Assembly: GCF_040560245.1 (NCBI RefSeq)
Contig: NZ_JAKMWP010000008.1
DNA: 64,000 nucleotides
Origin: Morganella sibonii
Lineage (GTDB): Bacteria; Pseudomonadota; Gammaproteobacteria; Enterobacterales; Enterobacteriaceae
Reading direction: 5' to 3' (one strand)
Position numbers and translations under genes: made by a program. The notes beneath the pieces are model-generated. The model was given only the letters and a program-made list of their open reading frames with translations. It was not told the DNA's origin and ran no database searches. Shown piece by piece: positions 34,727 through 44,606 of the stretch; the first letter of the stretch is position 1, and every line of letters starts with the position of its first letter.

Positions 34727-36085
34727 TCAGAGGATACGGCTGATCAGACGGTCAAGACGGACGCGGCGCAGACGGCGCAGCAGTTTTTTGATTTTGACCG
34801 GATAGTCACGGATATTATCCAGCTCGCTGTAGCTGCGGATAATGGTTGTATTAGCGCGGATATTGGCCAGCTCTTCCTGACGCTGCACATGCAGTTCCTG
34901 TTTCGGATCGCGGATAAGGATCGCATTTTCCAGATCCAGTCCCCAGGCGCGCGGGTTAAGGTTGTTACCGGTGATGAGCTGCCACTGATCATCCACCCAC
35001 ATCCCTTTCAGGTGATAGGTGTTGTCATCATCTTTCCACAGACGAATGGTCAGTTGCTCATTATCCGAGAACCGGCGGAAACGCTGCATAAAGCGGCGCA
35101 GGTTGATTTCATAGAGATAAGGCAGACCACCGATGATTTTAAACGGCTCTTCCGGCGGGATATAGAAATCATTTGCGGTTTTGTCACCGATAATGATTTC
35201 AACTTTTTTCCCGTCCCGCAGCAGGCGGCTGATAATACGTACCAGCGTTGACGGCAGGTTGAAATACGGCGTGCAGATAACCACTTTTTCCTGCGCGGAA
35301 CACATCAGATGCTCAATGGTGTTATTGAGGCGGTTCTTTTTGCCGAGGCCAATCAGCGGCGTAACGGCCAGCTGATCATCAGGAAGTGCCTGAGGTGTGA
35401 AATGGTATGCGGCCTGGCGCAGTTTCATGCGGAAATCACGGATCTGGTTTTTGATCTCCGGTGTTTTTACGCGGGTTTCGGTATCCAGTTTCTGCACTGC
35501 CTGTTCCGGCAGCAGCATTTCATCAATAAACAGCTTCATCGCCGCCGCCAGTTCCGGATTGCGCAGGAAGTGGTAACGGTCATAACGGTATTTATCATGC
35601 TGATACAGATAGACATTATTGACGCTGGCACCGCTGTAAATGACGGTGTCGTCAATAATAAAGCCTTTGAGATGCAAAACACCCAGTGCTTCGCGGGTAT
35701 TTACCGGCACCCCGAAGATCGGGATAAGCAAATCAGGGTGAGATGCCGCAACGGAATGATACCAGTCGGCGTTGGTGGCATTAGCTTCTGCGCCGATACG
35801 CCCGCGCTGTGCACGGTGCCAGTCAACAAAGACTTTAATATCCAGTTCCGGATTGGCCTGTTTGGCAGCATACAACGCATCCAGGAAATCCCGGCCTGCA
35901 TCATCATGCTCAATATATAACGCAGAAATATAAATGGTTTTTTTTGCACCGGCGATTTCTGCTAACAGACGCCCTTTAAAGTCGCGGGTATGGAACAGCG
36001 TTTCAACATCATCCGCTGACTGTGCTAACTTCGGCAGTTGTGCAAGGTGCTGTTGGTGTTTCGCGGATTTGAATTTTGACAACAT
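34727..36085 (-). CDS. pssA: phosphatidylserine synthase PssA
   Basis: Makes phosphatidylserine from CDP-diacylglycerol and serine, the first step to phosphatidylethanolamine. The 452 residues match E. coli PssA (451). It belongs to the phospholipase D superfamily with two HxK(x4)D motifs: HLKGFIIDD near residue 138 and HLKGMWVDD near 357. The start MLSKFKSAKHQ at 36085 matches the family; a frame opening at 36136 lies too far upstream. The enzyme is peripheral to the membrane. Confidence 0.97.
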   Translation of the reverse strand: MLSKFKSAKHQQHLAQLPKLAQSADDVETLFHTRDFKGRLLAEIAGAKKTIYISALYIEHDDAGRDFLDALYAAKQANPELDIKVFVDWHRAQRGRIGAEANATNADWYHSVAASHPDLLIPIFGVPVNTREALGVLHLKGFIIDDTVIYSGASVNNVYLYQHDKYRYDRYHFLRNPELAAAMKLFIDEMLLPEQAVQKLDTETRVKTPEIKNQIRDFRMKLRQAAYHFTPQALPDDQLAVTPLIGLGKKNRLNNTIEHLMCSAQEKVVICTPYFNLPSTLVRIISRLLRDGKKVEIIIGDKTANDFYIPPEEPFKIIGGLPYLYEINLRRFMQRFRRFSDNEQLTIRLWKDDDNTYHLKGMWVDDQWQLITGNNLNPRAWGLDLENAILIRDPKQELHVQRQEELANIRANTTIIRSYSELDNIRDYPVKIKKLLRRLRRVRLDRLISRIL

Positions 36086-36268
36086 CACAGTGCGAATTAT
36101 CTCTTTAGTTATAGGCGGCGGTGACAGAATAACCAAAACCGGGCCGGTAATGAAAAGATGAACAGATCAAAAGATTATATCACCAGTTTGTCTGATTGTG
36201 CGCAGCAATTCACTTTCTGCTTAAGTGAGCGCTAAGTCTGTGTCATCTATCACGTTGTTCGTTTTTGG

Positions 36269-38926
36269 CTATTGCGCTGCGGCCATTTCGGAATTCAGAT
36301 GAAGCGTCAGGTTGACGATACCGTCCTCAAACTGCGTTTCAACGGTAAAACCGAGTTTTTTAGCCAGCCGGATCATATTGCGGTTTTCCGGCATGGTGAT
36401 GGCCGTCAGCAGGAGGATGCCGCGCGATTTTGTGTAGGCGAGCAGTTTGTGCATCAGCTGATAACCCAGCGTATTACCTTTCATATCTGACCGCACCAGC
36501 ACGGCAAATTCGGCTTCCCGGTTATCCGGATCGGACATTGCCCGCGCCACCCCGATAATCTGACCGCTGCTGTCCACCGCCACAAAGGCCATTTCACGGT
36601 CATAATCAATCTGAGTCATTTTTGCCAGGTCATCGTGGGTAAATTCGCTGATTTCGCTGAAATAACGGTAATAAAGATCTTCTTTGGTGACCCGGTCAAT
36701 AAAGGCTTTCAGTAACGGTTCATCTTCCGGCAGGATAGGGCGGACATGTACTTCAGCGCCGTCTTTTAACAGGAAGTTCTCTTCCAGCTCAGCCGGATAC
36801 GGGCGGATAGCCGGGCGCTGACGGCCGTCACCGGAAGCAGGTGCCAGCGTCATGGTGGCATCCAGAATAGTAAAGCCGGAGCCGGATGCGAGCAGCGGGT
36901 GTAAATCGAGCTTAACGACCTGCGGGCAATCGGTAATCAGATTGGAAACCTGTACCAGTACCCGGCTCAGTCCCGCGATATCCAGCTGATTCAGCGCACT
37001 GCCGGCAGCCAGCTTATTATTTTGAATGGCCTGAATGACCAGATAACGGGCGAGCGCCATATTGAGCGGCGGCAGGGCAACGGCTGCCGGGGATTCGTCA
37101 TGCCACGGGCGGCTGGCATCCCCCAGCATAATCACCGGGCCGAAAACCGCATCCTGTTCAACGGCAATCCGCAGTTCCTGCGCCCCGGCCCGGTTAGCCA
37201 TCGACTGAACAATCAGGCCGTCTATCCGGGCATCGGGAAAATTCTGTGTCACGCGATCAATAATGGCCGCTGCCGAGGTGGCGACTTCCTGTTTATCCCG
37301 CAGATAAAGCATGACACCCTGCACATCGGATTTATGCACGATATCCGGTGAGCGCAGTTTCAGTGCCACCGGATACCCCAGTGTTTCGGCGATAGTGACG
37401 GCATCTTCCGCAGAATGCGCAATCCAGGTCGGCAGAATATTCAGTCCGTAGGCATCCAGCACCGGTTCGACTTCATACGTATCAAGTATGGTGTGCTGAC
37501 GGCTCAGAGCGCTGTCAATACAGTGATGTGCCTGCTGCCGGTTGGCGGTAAGCCCTTCGGACAGGGCGGGCGTTTCCGCCAGCTGTTTCTGGTTGCGGCG
37601 GAATTCCACCATATGCATAAACGCCGTCACCGCCCCTTCCGGTGTCCGGTAAGTGGGGATACCGGCCTCACCGAACAGGCGGCGCGCTTCCTGCGAGGAG
37701 TATTCGCCGCTCCAGTTGGTGAATATTGTCAGCCAGCGGCTGCGCGGATGCTGTGCGACAGCGGCAATAATCCGGGCGGCGGCTTCTTTGCCCGGCGCAA
37801 CAGCGCTGGGGGAGTGCAGGATCAGCAGAGCATCATGATCGTGGCTGTCGAGCAGGATATTCAGGGTGGCGATATAGCGATCCACCGTGGCATCATCGCG
37901 CAGATCCAGCGGGTTGTTTATCACAAAATCATCCGGCAGCACTGCCGCGAGTGCGGCACTGCTTTCGTCACTGAGACCGGCAATTTTACCGCGGCGGCGG
38001 AAGAGTTCATCCAGTGCCATGGCTGCCGGTGCCGCGCCGTTGCTCATAATGGCAAGGCGTTCGCCGCGCAGCGGCTTCATAAAGGTCAGGGTTTCCACGG
38101 CGGAAAACATTTCGTGGGTATCCTGAACCCGCAGCAGACCGGCGCGCTGGATCGCCGCATCATAGGCGATATCCAGACTTGGCGTCTCACCGGTCAGCAA
38201 CTGCGCACGCTGGGTCCGGCCGCTTTTGACCACCAGAATCGGCTTGTTGCGTGAGGCACTCCGGGCGGCGGACATAAAACGCCGCGCATCATGAATATGT
38301 TCGAGATAGAGCAGAATGGCGCTGGTTTTGCTGTCACGGGCAAGAAAATCCAGCATATCGTCGATATCAATATCCGCACTGCTGCCGAGTGAAATAAAGT
38401 AAGAAAACCCGGTTTCCCGTTGTTGTGCCCAGTCCAGCACGGTATTGGAAACGGCGGCAGACTGGGAGATAAATGCCAGTTTACCTTTGAGGACCGGTAC
38501 CGGTGAAAAGCTGGCATTCAGTCCCTGCCATGGCGCAAGTAATCCCAGGCTGTTCGGGCCGAGCAGGCGGATATTATAGTGCTGGCAGGTCTGTTTCAGT
38601 TCAGCGGTTTGTGACGCCGGGGCAGAGAGAATAATCACCGCCCGGCAGCCGAGTTCACCGAGTTCATTCAGCAGGCCGTTATTACGTTTGGGGTGGGTGC
38701 AGATAATGGCCAGATCCGGCACCAGCGGCAGAGCAGCAACAGACGGATATGCCAGCACTCCCTGCACGGAACGGCGTGATGGCGTGACCGGCAGAACCGG
38801 CCCGGCAAAACCGCCGCTGAGCAGATTGCTCATCATCCGGGAACCCGCCCGTCCGGGTTTTTCGGATGCACCGATAACCGCAATGGATTGAGGCCGGAGT
38901 AATGCTTCAAGGCCGCGCTGACTCAT
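36269..38926 (-). CDS. patZ: protein lysine acetyltransferase PatZ
   Basis: 885 residues, as in E. coli PatZ (also called Pka, YfiQ). A CoA-binding and acyl-CoA-synthetase-like region (about 1-700, with SIAVIGASEKPGRAG and GPNSLGLL) is fused to a C-terminal GNAT domain (about 730-880, with DREMAFVAVD and LGYQLMHKLLAYTKSRG). It acetylates proteins such as acetyl-CoA synthetase; the first part is regulatory and probably not active as a synthetase. It lies between pssA and tapT, the order also seen in E. coli. Confidence 0.96.
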   Translation of the reverse strand: MSQRGLEALLRPQSIAVIGASEKPGRAGSRMMSNLLSGGFAGPVLPVTPSRRSVQGVLAYPSVAALPLVPDLAIICTHPKRNNGLLNELGELGCRAVIILSAPASQTAELKQTCQHYNIRLLGPNSLGLLAPWQGLNASFSPVPVLKGKLAFISQSAAVSNTVLDWAQQRETGFSYFISLGSSADIDIDDMLDFLARDSKTSAILLYLEHIHDARRFMSAARSASRNKPILVVKSGRTQRAQLLTGETPSLDIAYDAAIQRAGLLRVQDTHEMFSAVETLTFMKPLRGERLAIMSNGAAPAAMALDELFRRRGKIAGLSDESSAALAAVLPDDFVINNPLDLRDDATVDRYIATLNILLDSHDHDALLILHSPSAVAPGKEAAARIIAAVAQHPRSRWLTIFTNWSGEYSSQEARRLFGEAGIPTYRTPEGAVTAFMHMVEFRRNQKQLAETPALSEGLTANRQQAHHCIDSALSRQHTILDTYEVEPVLDAYGLNILPTWIAHSAEDAVTIAETLGYPVALKLRSPDIVHKSDVQGVMLYLRDKQEVATSAAAIIDRVTQNFPDARIDGLIVQSMANRAGAQELRIAVEQDAVFGPVIMLGDASRPWHDESPAAVALPPLNMALARYLVIQAIQNNKLAAGSALNQLDIAGLSRVLVQVSNLITDCPQVVKLDLHPLLASGSGFTILDATMTLAPASGDGRQRPAIRPYPAELEENFLLKDGAEVHVRPILPEDEPLLKAFIDRVTKEDLYYRYFSEISEFTHDDLAKMTQIDYDREMAFVAVDSSGQIIGVARAMSDPDNREAEFAVLVRSDMKGNTLGYQLMHKLLAYTKSRGILLLTAITMPENRNMIRLAKKLGFTVETQFEDGIVNLTLHLNSEMAAAQ

Positions 38927-38963
38927 GGTGTTCTCCTCAGACCGGATTCCCGTGTGCTTTAAT

Positions 38964-39668
38964 TTAGCCTAAAAGTAGCTCCTCTGCTCTGATTTGTGCT
39001 ACCGGAAGATGTGATTTACCCTTCAAATACTGACGGCGGAAGCAGGTGAAGTGATCCAGCAGCTGTTTTCCGGCTGCGGTATCCCCGGCCATCATCAGTG
39101 CGGCGGCGGCCACTTCGGCGGTGCAGTGCTGATCTTCCCGGGCGGCGACCCGCAGAAGATAATCTTTCTGCGCCAGATCATTGATGGATAGCAGCGGGAT
39201 TTCGTCCAGATACGGGCTTTTGCGGAACATTTTCCGGGCTTCCGGCCAGGTGCCGTCGAGCAGAATAAACAGCGGCGGTTTTGTCTTTTCCGGTACATCA
39301 CTGAACACCTGACGCGGCGGTGTGGCATACGCCTGCGGGAAAATCAGGTACGGCTGACGGGTGTCATCTTTCAGGAGCGTGAGCAGAGCCTCGTCCGGTT
39401 CGGTACGCGACCACAGAAATGCCTGCGTATCCGGCAGGACATCGGCAATCAGCTTTCCGGTATTGCTGGGTTTCAGCGGCTCTGTATCATACATCAGCAG
39501 GCAGAACTGGCTGCGTGCATCCCGGGTTTGTATGGTATCGCACAAACAGTTTTTTTCGGGTAATAAACAGTAATTACAACGGACTACACGGCATCCGCGG
39601 GCGCGGAAAACACGGGTGGATTGTGCAAGACGCCGCTGGCGTAACTGGTAAACAGAATTGGTCTTCAT
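38964..39668 (-). CDS. tapT: tRNA-uridine aminocarboxypropyltransferase TapT (DTW family)
   Basis: Adds the acp group to uridine 47 in tRNA in E. coli. 234 residues with the Cys-rich start RCNYCLLPEKNCLCD, which may bind zinc, and the family signature LLDGTWPEARKM near residue 143, whose DGTW corresponds to DTW. It is 37 bases upstream of patZ, consistent with the E. coli yfiP-yfiQ order. Confidence 0.93.
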   Translation of the reverse strand: MKTNSVYQLRQRRLAQSTRVFRARGCRVVRCNYCLLPEKNCLCDTIQTRDARSQFCLLMYDTEPLKPSNTGKLIADVLPDTQAFLWSRTEPDEALLTLLKDDTRQPYLIFPQAYATPPRQVFSDVPEKTKPPLFILLDGTWPEARKMFRKSPYLDEIPLLSINDLAQKDYLLRVAAREDQHCTAEVAAAALMMAGDTAAGKQLLDHFTCFRRQYLKGKSHLPVAQIRAEELLLG

Positions 39669-39849
39669 TTTTATCGGCTGGTTTCACAAAAAACAGTATG
39701 CATTGTACTGTTAACGCTGCACAATAGCATGATTTTTCGCGGGGGCGCCTGAGTTCAGTGCCTCCGGCGGGGGCGGCCGGTGACAGTAACCGGCAGGTCC
39801 GGACGATATCGGGTAATCTTCGCCCCCGGAAATGGCGTGGGAGAAACAC

Positions 39850-40956
39850 ATGAACGACTCTTTAAATGGTAAAAACGGCAAAGTAAAAGTGATGTATGTC
39901 CGCAGTGAGGATAAACCGGACGATCAGAAAAAATCAGACAGACGCGGCGGCCGGGGATCGGATCGCGGCGACCGTAACAGCCGCGGCCCGCGCGGGGATC
40001 GCAATGAACGCAGCAACCGTGGCGAACGAAGTGACCGCAGTGACCGTGGTGATCGCGGCGATCGTGGCGAACGCAGAGGTCAGGGCAGTTATTCCGATGA
40101 CGGCCGTTCACCGTGGAAAACGGTGTCCCGCCAGCCGTCAGAAGACGGAGAAGCACTGCTCCCTGATCACGGTGGTATCAGCGGTAAAAGCCAGATTGAT
40201 CCTGCCCAGCTGCGCCGTCAGCGTCAGGAAGAAACCCGTATTTACGGGGAAAATGCCTGTCAGGCAATGTTCCGCAGCCGCCCTGAGCGTATTGTGCGGG
40301 CCTGGTTTGTTCAGTCCGTCACACCGCGTTTCCGCGATGCCCTGAAATGGCTGGCGGCCAACCGCAAAGCCTATCATGTGGTGGATGAGGAAGAGTTGGC
40401 AAAAGCGTCCGGCACAGAACATCACGGCGGCGTTTGTTTCCTGATTAAAAAACGCGGCGGTGTGAGTGCGGAAACCTATCTGGAAACTGCCGGTGAGCAG
40501 GATTGCGTGCTGGCGCTGGAAAACGTCGGTAACCCGCATAACCTCGGCGGTATTATGCGCAGTTGTGCCCACTTCGGTGTCAATGGCGTGATCCTCCAGG
40601 ATGCATCGATACTGGAATCCGGTGCGGCTGTCCGTACTGCGGAAGGCGGCGCTGAGCATCTGGTCGGGATTGATGCGGATGGTCTGACTGACACGCTGGA
40701 TTTATTCCGTAAAAAAGGTTACGCCATCGTCACCACCTCCAGCCATAAAGGCAGCACTGATCTGGCGAAAGCCACACTGCCTGCAAAAATGGTACTGGTT
40801 CTGGGTGAAGAGAGTGACGGCCTGAGTGACGCGGTCTGGGAAGGCGGGGATATGCGCCTGTCAGTCGGCGGCACCGGCAATGTGGAAAGCCTGAACGTAT
40901 CAGTTGCAACGGGGATTATCCTGGCGCGCTGGTGGCAGCAGAATAAAGTCAGCTGA
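39850..40956 (+). CDS. yfiF: SpoU-type RNA methyltransferase YfiF
   Basis: 368 residues. The N-terminal part up to about 95 is disordered and basic, with repeated R-G-D-R units (SDRGDRGDRGERRG). About 120-195 is an RNA-binding domain (ENACQAMF to VCFLIKKR). About 210-365 is the SPOUT fold with the knot motifs NPHNLGG, LGEESDGLS and NVESLNVSVATG. The substrate RNA is not known. I chose the ATG at 39850 because the family starts MNDxxxGKxGKVKVMYVR and gggag lies 8 bases upstream. It diverges from tapT. Confidence 0.93.
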   Translation: MNDSLNGKNGKVKVMYVRSEDKPDDQKKSDRRGGRGSDRGDRNSRGPRGDRNERSNRGERSDRSDRGDRGDRGERRGQGSYSDDGRSPWKTVSRQPSEDGEALLPDHGGISGKSQIDPAQLRRQRQEETRIYGENACQAMFRSRPERIVRAWFVQSVTPRFRDALKWLAANRKAYHVVDEEELAKASGTEHHGGVCFLIKKRGGVSAETYLETAGEQDCVLALENVGNPHNLGGIMRSCAHFGVNGVILQDASILESGAAVRTAEGGAEHLVGIDADGLTDTLDLFRKKGYAIVTTSSHKGSTDLAKATLPAKMVLVLGEESDGLSDAVWEGGDMRLSVGGTGNVESLNVSVATGIILARWWQQNKVS

Positions 40957-40980
40957 TATACGTCTGACAGTGATTGATTC

Positions 40981-41006
40981 AAACCCGGCATTTGCCGGGT
41001 TTTTTA
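40981..41006 (+). terminator. yfiF terminator
   Basis: Stem aacccggca / tgccgggtt followed by a T run, 24 bases after the yfiF stop and overlapping the end of the convergent gene. Confidence 0.92.
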
Positions 41007-41474
41007 ATCGATCAGATGCAGTGTCAGCAGGCTTTTGATGGCATCGGAGTCCAGTACCCGGTAGTACCTTCCTGTATCAGCGGTAAAGGTATCAAAAGGC
41101 CGCCAGCTTTTAATCCGTCCGTCATCCAGGGACAGTTTTCCCGCCATCAGAATATCGCTGTTATTATTAATAACATTCATGAATTCTTTTTCTGAAATAT
41201 GATGATGAAGATTATTCGTTGGTGATAACGGCAGTACACAGTGAACCTGATCAGGATATTCAGAACGAATATAAAAGTAAACATCGCCCTGTAAACACAA
41301 ATAAATATCTCTCGTGGTATCATGGCGAAAATAATAATGACCATCAAATTTTATCAGATGATAATTCGTAATTATTGCATCCTGATTTTTATGTTTATTA
41401 CCGGGAAGATAGTTATGAATATCCCACTTCGGAATATTACAGAGATTTATGAATTTATCTAACAATGCGCTCAT
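41004..41474 (-). CDS. hypothetical protein, accessory
   Basis: A 156-residue protein that I do not recognise. It has no signal peptide or membrane helix and is rich in His, Tyr and Asp. A C-terminal stretch (AGKLSLDDGRIKSW, then ADTGRYYRV) resembles a short motif (GEL..DG.I.S....SGHY) seen near the end of some secreted polymorphic toxins, but the match is by eye only and may be chance. agga lies 5 bases before the ATG. Low GC and the absence of this gene from the conserved E. coli order suggest acquisition. Confidence 0.75.
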   Translation of the reverse strand: MSALLDKFINLCNIPKWDIHNYLPGNKHKNQDAIITNYHLIKFDGHYYFRHDTTRDIYLCLQGDVYFYIRSEYPDQVHCVLPLSPTNNLHHHISEKEFMNVINNNSDILMAGKLSLDDGRIKSWRPFDTFTADTGRYYRVLDSDAIKSLLTLHLID

Positions 41475-41565
41475 GGATATCCTGCAGTTTGTTCACCTGT
41501 CTGTCAGCGCGCCAATCATACCGGCTGTAGCGGAATGACTGCTATTAATAACAGATATTAATATT

Positions 41566-41591
41566 ATAAAAAAACCATGCCGGAGCATGGT
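41566..41591 (-). terminator. orphan intrinsic terminator, possibly of a small RNA
   Basis: On the minus strand, accatgc / gcatggt with a 4-base loop is followed by seven T. No gene called here ends just before it on that strand. It may end a small RNA or act as an attenuator in the leader of the 156-residue gene, which starts 92 bases further on. A possible -10-like tatataa lies near 41675. Confidence 0.55.
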
Positions 41592-41856
41592 GCAAAAATA
41601 TGCATTAAAAATAAAAATTATGGCAAACCGTATTAATGATGTTAAATCATGGTCACACTCCCTTGTGAATGTTATATAAATAATCATCCGTGATATTAAT
41701 ACCGCAACTGAAAAATGTTTTTTCCTGCGGTGAAATAAGAATAGCAATTTAATGATTTTAAGAACAAGTGATTATTCTGTTAATAAAGTTGTGTTTTATT
41801 ATTGTTTAATAAATCACAAGATAAATATATCGAATATTATTATTCAAATTAAAAAT

Positions 41857-41880
41857 AAAGGCACCGAAGTGCCTTTCCTT
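41857..41880 (-). terminator. emrAB terminator
   Basis: On the minus strand, aaaggcac / gtgccttt closes a ttcg tetraloop and is followed by a T-rich tract. It lies 10-30 bases beyond the emrB stop. Confidence 0.88.
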
Positions 41881-41885
41881 TTTTC

Positions 41886-43415
41886 TTAATGCGCGCCGCC
41901 GCCGTCACCGGCAGTAAACGGAGGTCTGGCAAACCAGACCAGCAGCATCAGTACCAGGAAGACACCGGCTGAAAGCCAGAAAATCTCGTTGGCAGAGATA
42001 ATCAGCCCCTGGTCGGTGATCACTTTTGCAATATAAGCCGACGATTGCTGTTGCGACATCCCCATTTCACCCAGCGTGTGATACATCTGCTGTGTATCCG
42101 GGCTGAACGGGTTGATATGTTCGGCAAAATTGGCGTGATGCATCGATTCCCGCTGTGTCCACAGCGTGGTGGTGATGGATGTCCCGATAGCCCCTGCCAG
42201 TGTCCGCGTAAAGTTTGACAGACTGGATGCCGACGCCATTTTTTCCGGCGGCAGGCCGGAGAGGGTAATGGTGGTCAGTGGCATAAAGAAACAGGCAATT
42301 GCCAGCCCCTGTACAAACTGCGGCCAGGCAGCGGCAGCAAAGTCCATGCCCGGTTCAAATGTATAGGCGCGCCAGTAGAAACAGACGGTATACATAATGA
42401 AACTGAATGTCACGATGATCCGGTAATCCACTTTATGCGCATATTTACCGATAAGCGGCGTGATCAGCAGCGGCAGAATACCGACCGGCGCAGAGGCCAG
42501 TCCTGCCCAGGTGGCTGTGTAGCCGAATACCCCCTGTAACAGCTGCGGCAGCAGAACAATGGTGCCGAAATAGAGCATATAAGCAAGACTGAGGCTGAGA
42601 CAGCCTATCGTGAAGTTCCGGCTTTTAAACAGTGATAAGTCCACCACGGGGTGGTCATCCGTCAGCTCCCAGACAATCAGGAAGGCGATGGCGATCACCG
42701 CAATCACGGTCAGGACAATAATCTCCGTTGAGTTAAACCAGTCCAGCTCTTTGCCCTGATCGAGCATAATCTGTAAGCAGCCGACCCCGACCACCAGCAG
42801 GATCAGCCCGACGGTATCAATCGGACGAATTTCCGTTTTGGTTTCCCGGCCTTCCAGGGTTTTTGCGGTCAGCATCATGATCACAATCCCGAACGGCACG
42901 TTAATAAAGAAAATCCAGCCCCAGTGATAGTTGTCACTGATATAACCGCCGAGGATAGGCCCGCAGATCGGGGCGATAACAATTGTCACCGACCAGAGTG
43001 CCAGCGCCATGGTGCGTTTTGCCGGGGGATAGTTATTGAGCAGCAGACTTTGTGATAACGGGATCAGCGGCCCGGCCACCAGACCCTGGATCACGCGGAA
43101 AAAGATCAGCATGCCCAGGCTGTTGGAAATACCGCATAACCAGGAAGAGATGGCAAATAATGCCGTTGACCACATAAACAGACGGACTTCGCCGATCCGT
43201 TTGGCCAGCCAGCCGGTGATCGGAATGGAGATAGCATTCGCCACCCCGAATGAGGTAATCACCCAGGTTCCCTGAGAGTTAGAAGAACCGAGGTTACCGG
43301 CGATCGTCGGGATCGCCACGTTGGCGATGGTGGAGTCGAGCACCTGCATGAAGGTCGCCAGTGACAGGGCGATCGTCATCCAGGCCAGTTTTGCTCCGGT
43401 CAGTGGCGCCTGCAT
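41886..43415 (-). CDS. emrB: multidrug efflux MFS transporter EmrB
   Basis: 509-residue drug/proton antiporter of the DHA2 group with 14 predicted membrane segments. The signatures QVLDSTIANVAIPTIAGNLG (motif D1 area) and GPILGGYISDNYHWGWIF are typical. It works with EmrA and an outer-membrane channel such as TolC to expel hydrophobic drugs and uncouplers. It follows emrA by 12 bases. Confidence 0.96.
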   Translation of the reverse strand: MQAPLTGAKLAWMTIALSLATFMQVLDSTIANVAIPTIAGNLGSSNSQGTWVITSFGVANAISIPITGWLAKRIGEVRLFMWSTALFAISSWLCGISNSLGMLIFFRVIQGLVAGPLIPLSQSLLLNNYPPAKRTMALALWSVTIVIAPICGPILGGYISDNYHWGWIFFINVPFGIVIMMLTAKTLEGRETKTEIRPIDTVGLILLVVGVGCLQIMLDQGKELDWFNSTEIIVLTVIAVIAIAFLIVWELTDDHPVVDLSLFKSRNFTIGCLSLSLAYMLYFGTIVLLPQLLQGVFGYTATWAGLASAPVGILPLLITPLIGKYAHKVDYRIIVTFSFIMYTVCFYWRAYTFEPGMDFAAAAWPQFVQGLAIACFFMPLTTITLSGLPPEKMASASSLSNFTRTLAGAIGTSITTTLWTQRESMHHANFAEHINPFSPDTQQMYHTLGEMGMSQQQSSAYIAKVITDQGLIISANEIFWLSAGVFLVLMLLVWFARPPFTAGDGGGAH

Positions 43416-43427
43416 AACCCTGACTCC

Positions 43428-44606
43428 TTACTGACCGGCATTGCGGCTGATTATCTCTGAGATCATCTGATCAGCCGGTTGCATATCAATGCTAAGGGCA
43501 TTGGTATGATAGGCCGGATCGGTGCGCACACTTTTTGACAGCACCGGGCCGTCAGTATTCTGAGTGTCCACGGTGACATCACCGGAAAGACCGATACGCA
43601 GCGGGTATTGCTCCAGCTGCGCCGGGTCCAGTGCGATACGCACCGGCAGACGCTGAACGACCTTAATCCAGTTACCGCTGGCGTTCTGTGCCGGAAGCAG
43701 TGAGAACGCGCTGCCGGTACCCATATCCAGTCCGGTAACGGTTCCGGTAAAGACCACTTTATTGCCGTAGAAATCGGTGATTACTTCGGCGGGTTGCCCG
43801 ATACGCATAGCACTGAGCTGTGTTTCTTTAAAGTTGGCGTCAATCCACATGCCGGTTGCCGGTACGACCGCCATCAGCGGGGTGGCTGGCGTGATCTGTG
43901 CGCCGACCTGCACACTGCGGCGGGAGACATAGCCGTCCACCGGACTGCGGATATCAGTCCGCTCCAGCGCCAGCCAGGCATTGCGTACTTCAGTAGCCGC
44001 TTGTTTTACCGCAGGCTGTTCGCCCAGCGGGGTATCGAGAATAACGGCTTTATTGGCATTAAACTGCTCAGTGGCGACATCCAGCTGTGCTTTGGCGCTG
44101 ACTACCGCTTCGCGGGCATGCTGAAGCTCTTCTTTGCCAATCAGATTTTGTGCACCCAGCACTTCCCGGCGGCGGAGGTCATTTTGCAGACGGGTCAGTT
44201 CTGAACGGCGGACTTCAATACCGGCCAGTAACTGGCGGCTGTTGATCATCTGCTGATGTGTCTGGCGGACGCTGTTTGCCAGCGCGACCTGTGCTTTTTC
44301 CAGCGCCAGTCCGGCATCCCGCTTGTCGAGCTGAACCAGCAGTGTGCCGGCGGTCACGTAGTCGGTATTATCCACACTGACAGTGGTGACACTGCCGGAT
44401 ACCTGTGACATCACAATGACCTGATTACCGGTCACATAGGCGTTATCGGTTGATTCATGGTGGCGGAGTACCATAAACCAGTAAACGGTATAAGCCGCCC
44501 CCAGTAATACAAACAGTAACGTCAGCAACATCAGCGCATTACGGCGTTGTCGTTTTTTGTTACGGACAGGGGGCTGTGCAGCCTGAGTTTCCTCACTGAC
44601 ACTCAT
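43428..44606 (-). CDS. emrA: multidrug efflux membrane fusion protein EmrA
   Basis: 392 residues. A cytoplasmic tail and one membrane helix (about 25-48) are followed by a periplasmic adaptor with biotinyl-lipoyl halves (VSGSVTTVSVDNTDYV and SPVDGYVSRRSVQVGAQ) around a coiled-coil hairpin (about 95-205). It bridges EmrB to the outer-membrane channel. emrR lies 243 bases upstream. Confidence 0.96.
   Translation of the reverse strand: MSVSEETQAAQPPVRNKKRQRRNALMLLTLLFVLLGAAYTVYWFMVLRHHESTDNAYVTGNQVIVMSQVSGSVTTVSVDNTDYVTAGTLLVQLDKRDAGLALEKAQVALANSVRQTHQQMINSRQLLAGIEVRRSELTRLQNDLRRREVLGAQNLIGKEELQHAREAVVSAKAQLDVATEQFNANKAVILDTPLGEQPAVKQAATEVRNAWLALERTDIRSPVDGYVSRRSVQVGAQITPATPLMAVVPATGMWIDANFKETQLSAMRIGQPAEVITDFYGNKVVFTGTVTGLDMGTGSAFSLLPAQNASGNWIKVVQRLPVRIALDPAQLEQYPLRIGLSGDVTVDTQNTDGPVLSKSVRTDPAYHTNALSIDMQPADQMISEIISRNAGQ

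Larger units (their letters stand above)
41475..41885. other. AT-rich gap with an orphan terminator
   Basis: About 410 bases between the hypothetical gene and emrB. It holds the emrB terminator and a separate minus-strand terminator at 41566-41591. An 84-codon frame here has a TTG start and no ribosome site, so I do not call it. Confidence 0.6.

Noticed and set aside
36137..36268. Small gene between patZ and pssA
   Set aside because: The gap is only 132 bases and holds no frame with a ribosome site.
41493..41747. 84-codon frame on the minus strand
   Set aside because: TTG start, no ribosome site, and it runs through a strong terminator.
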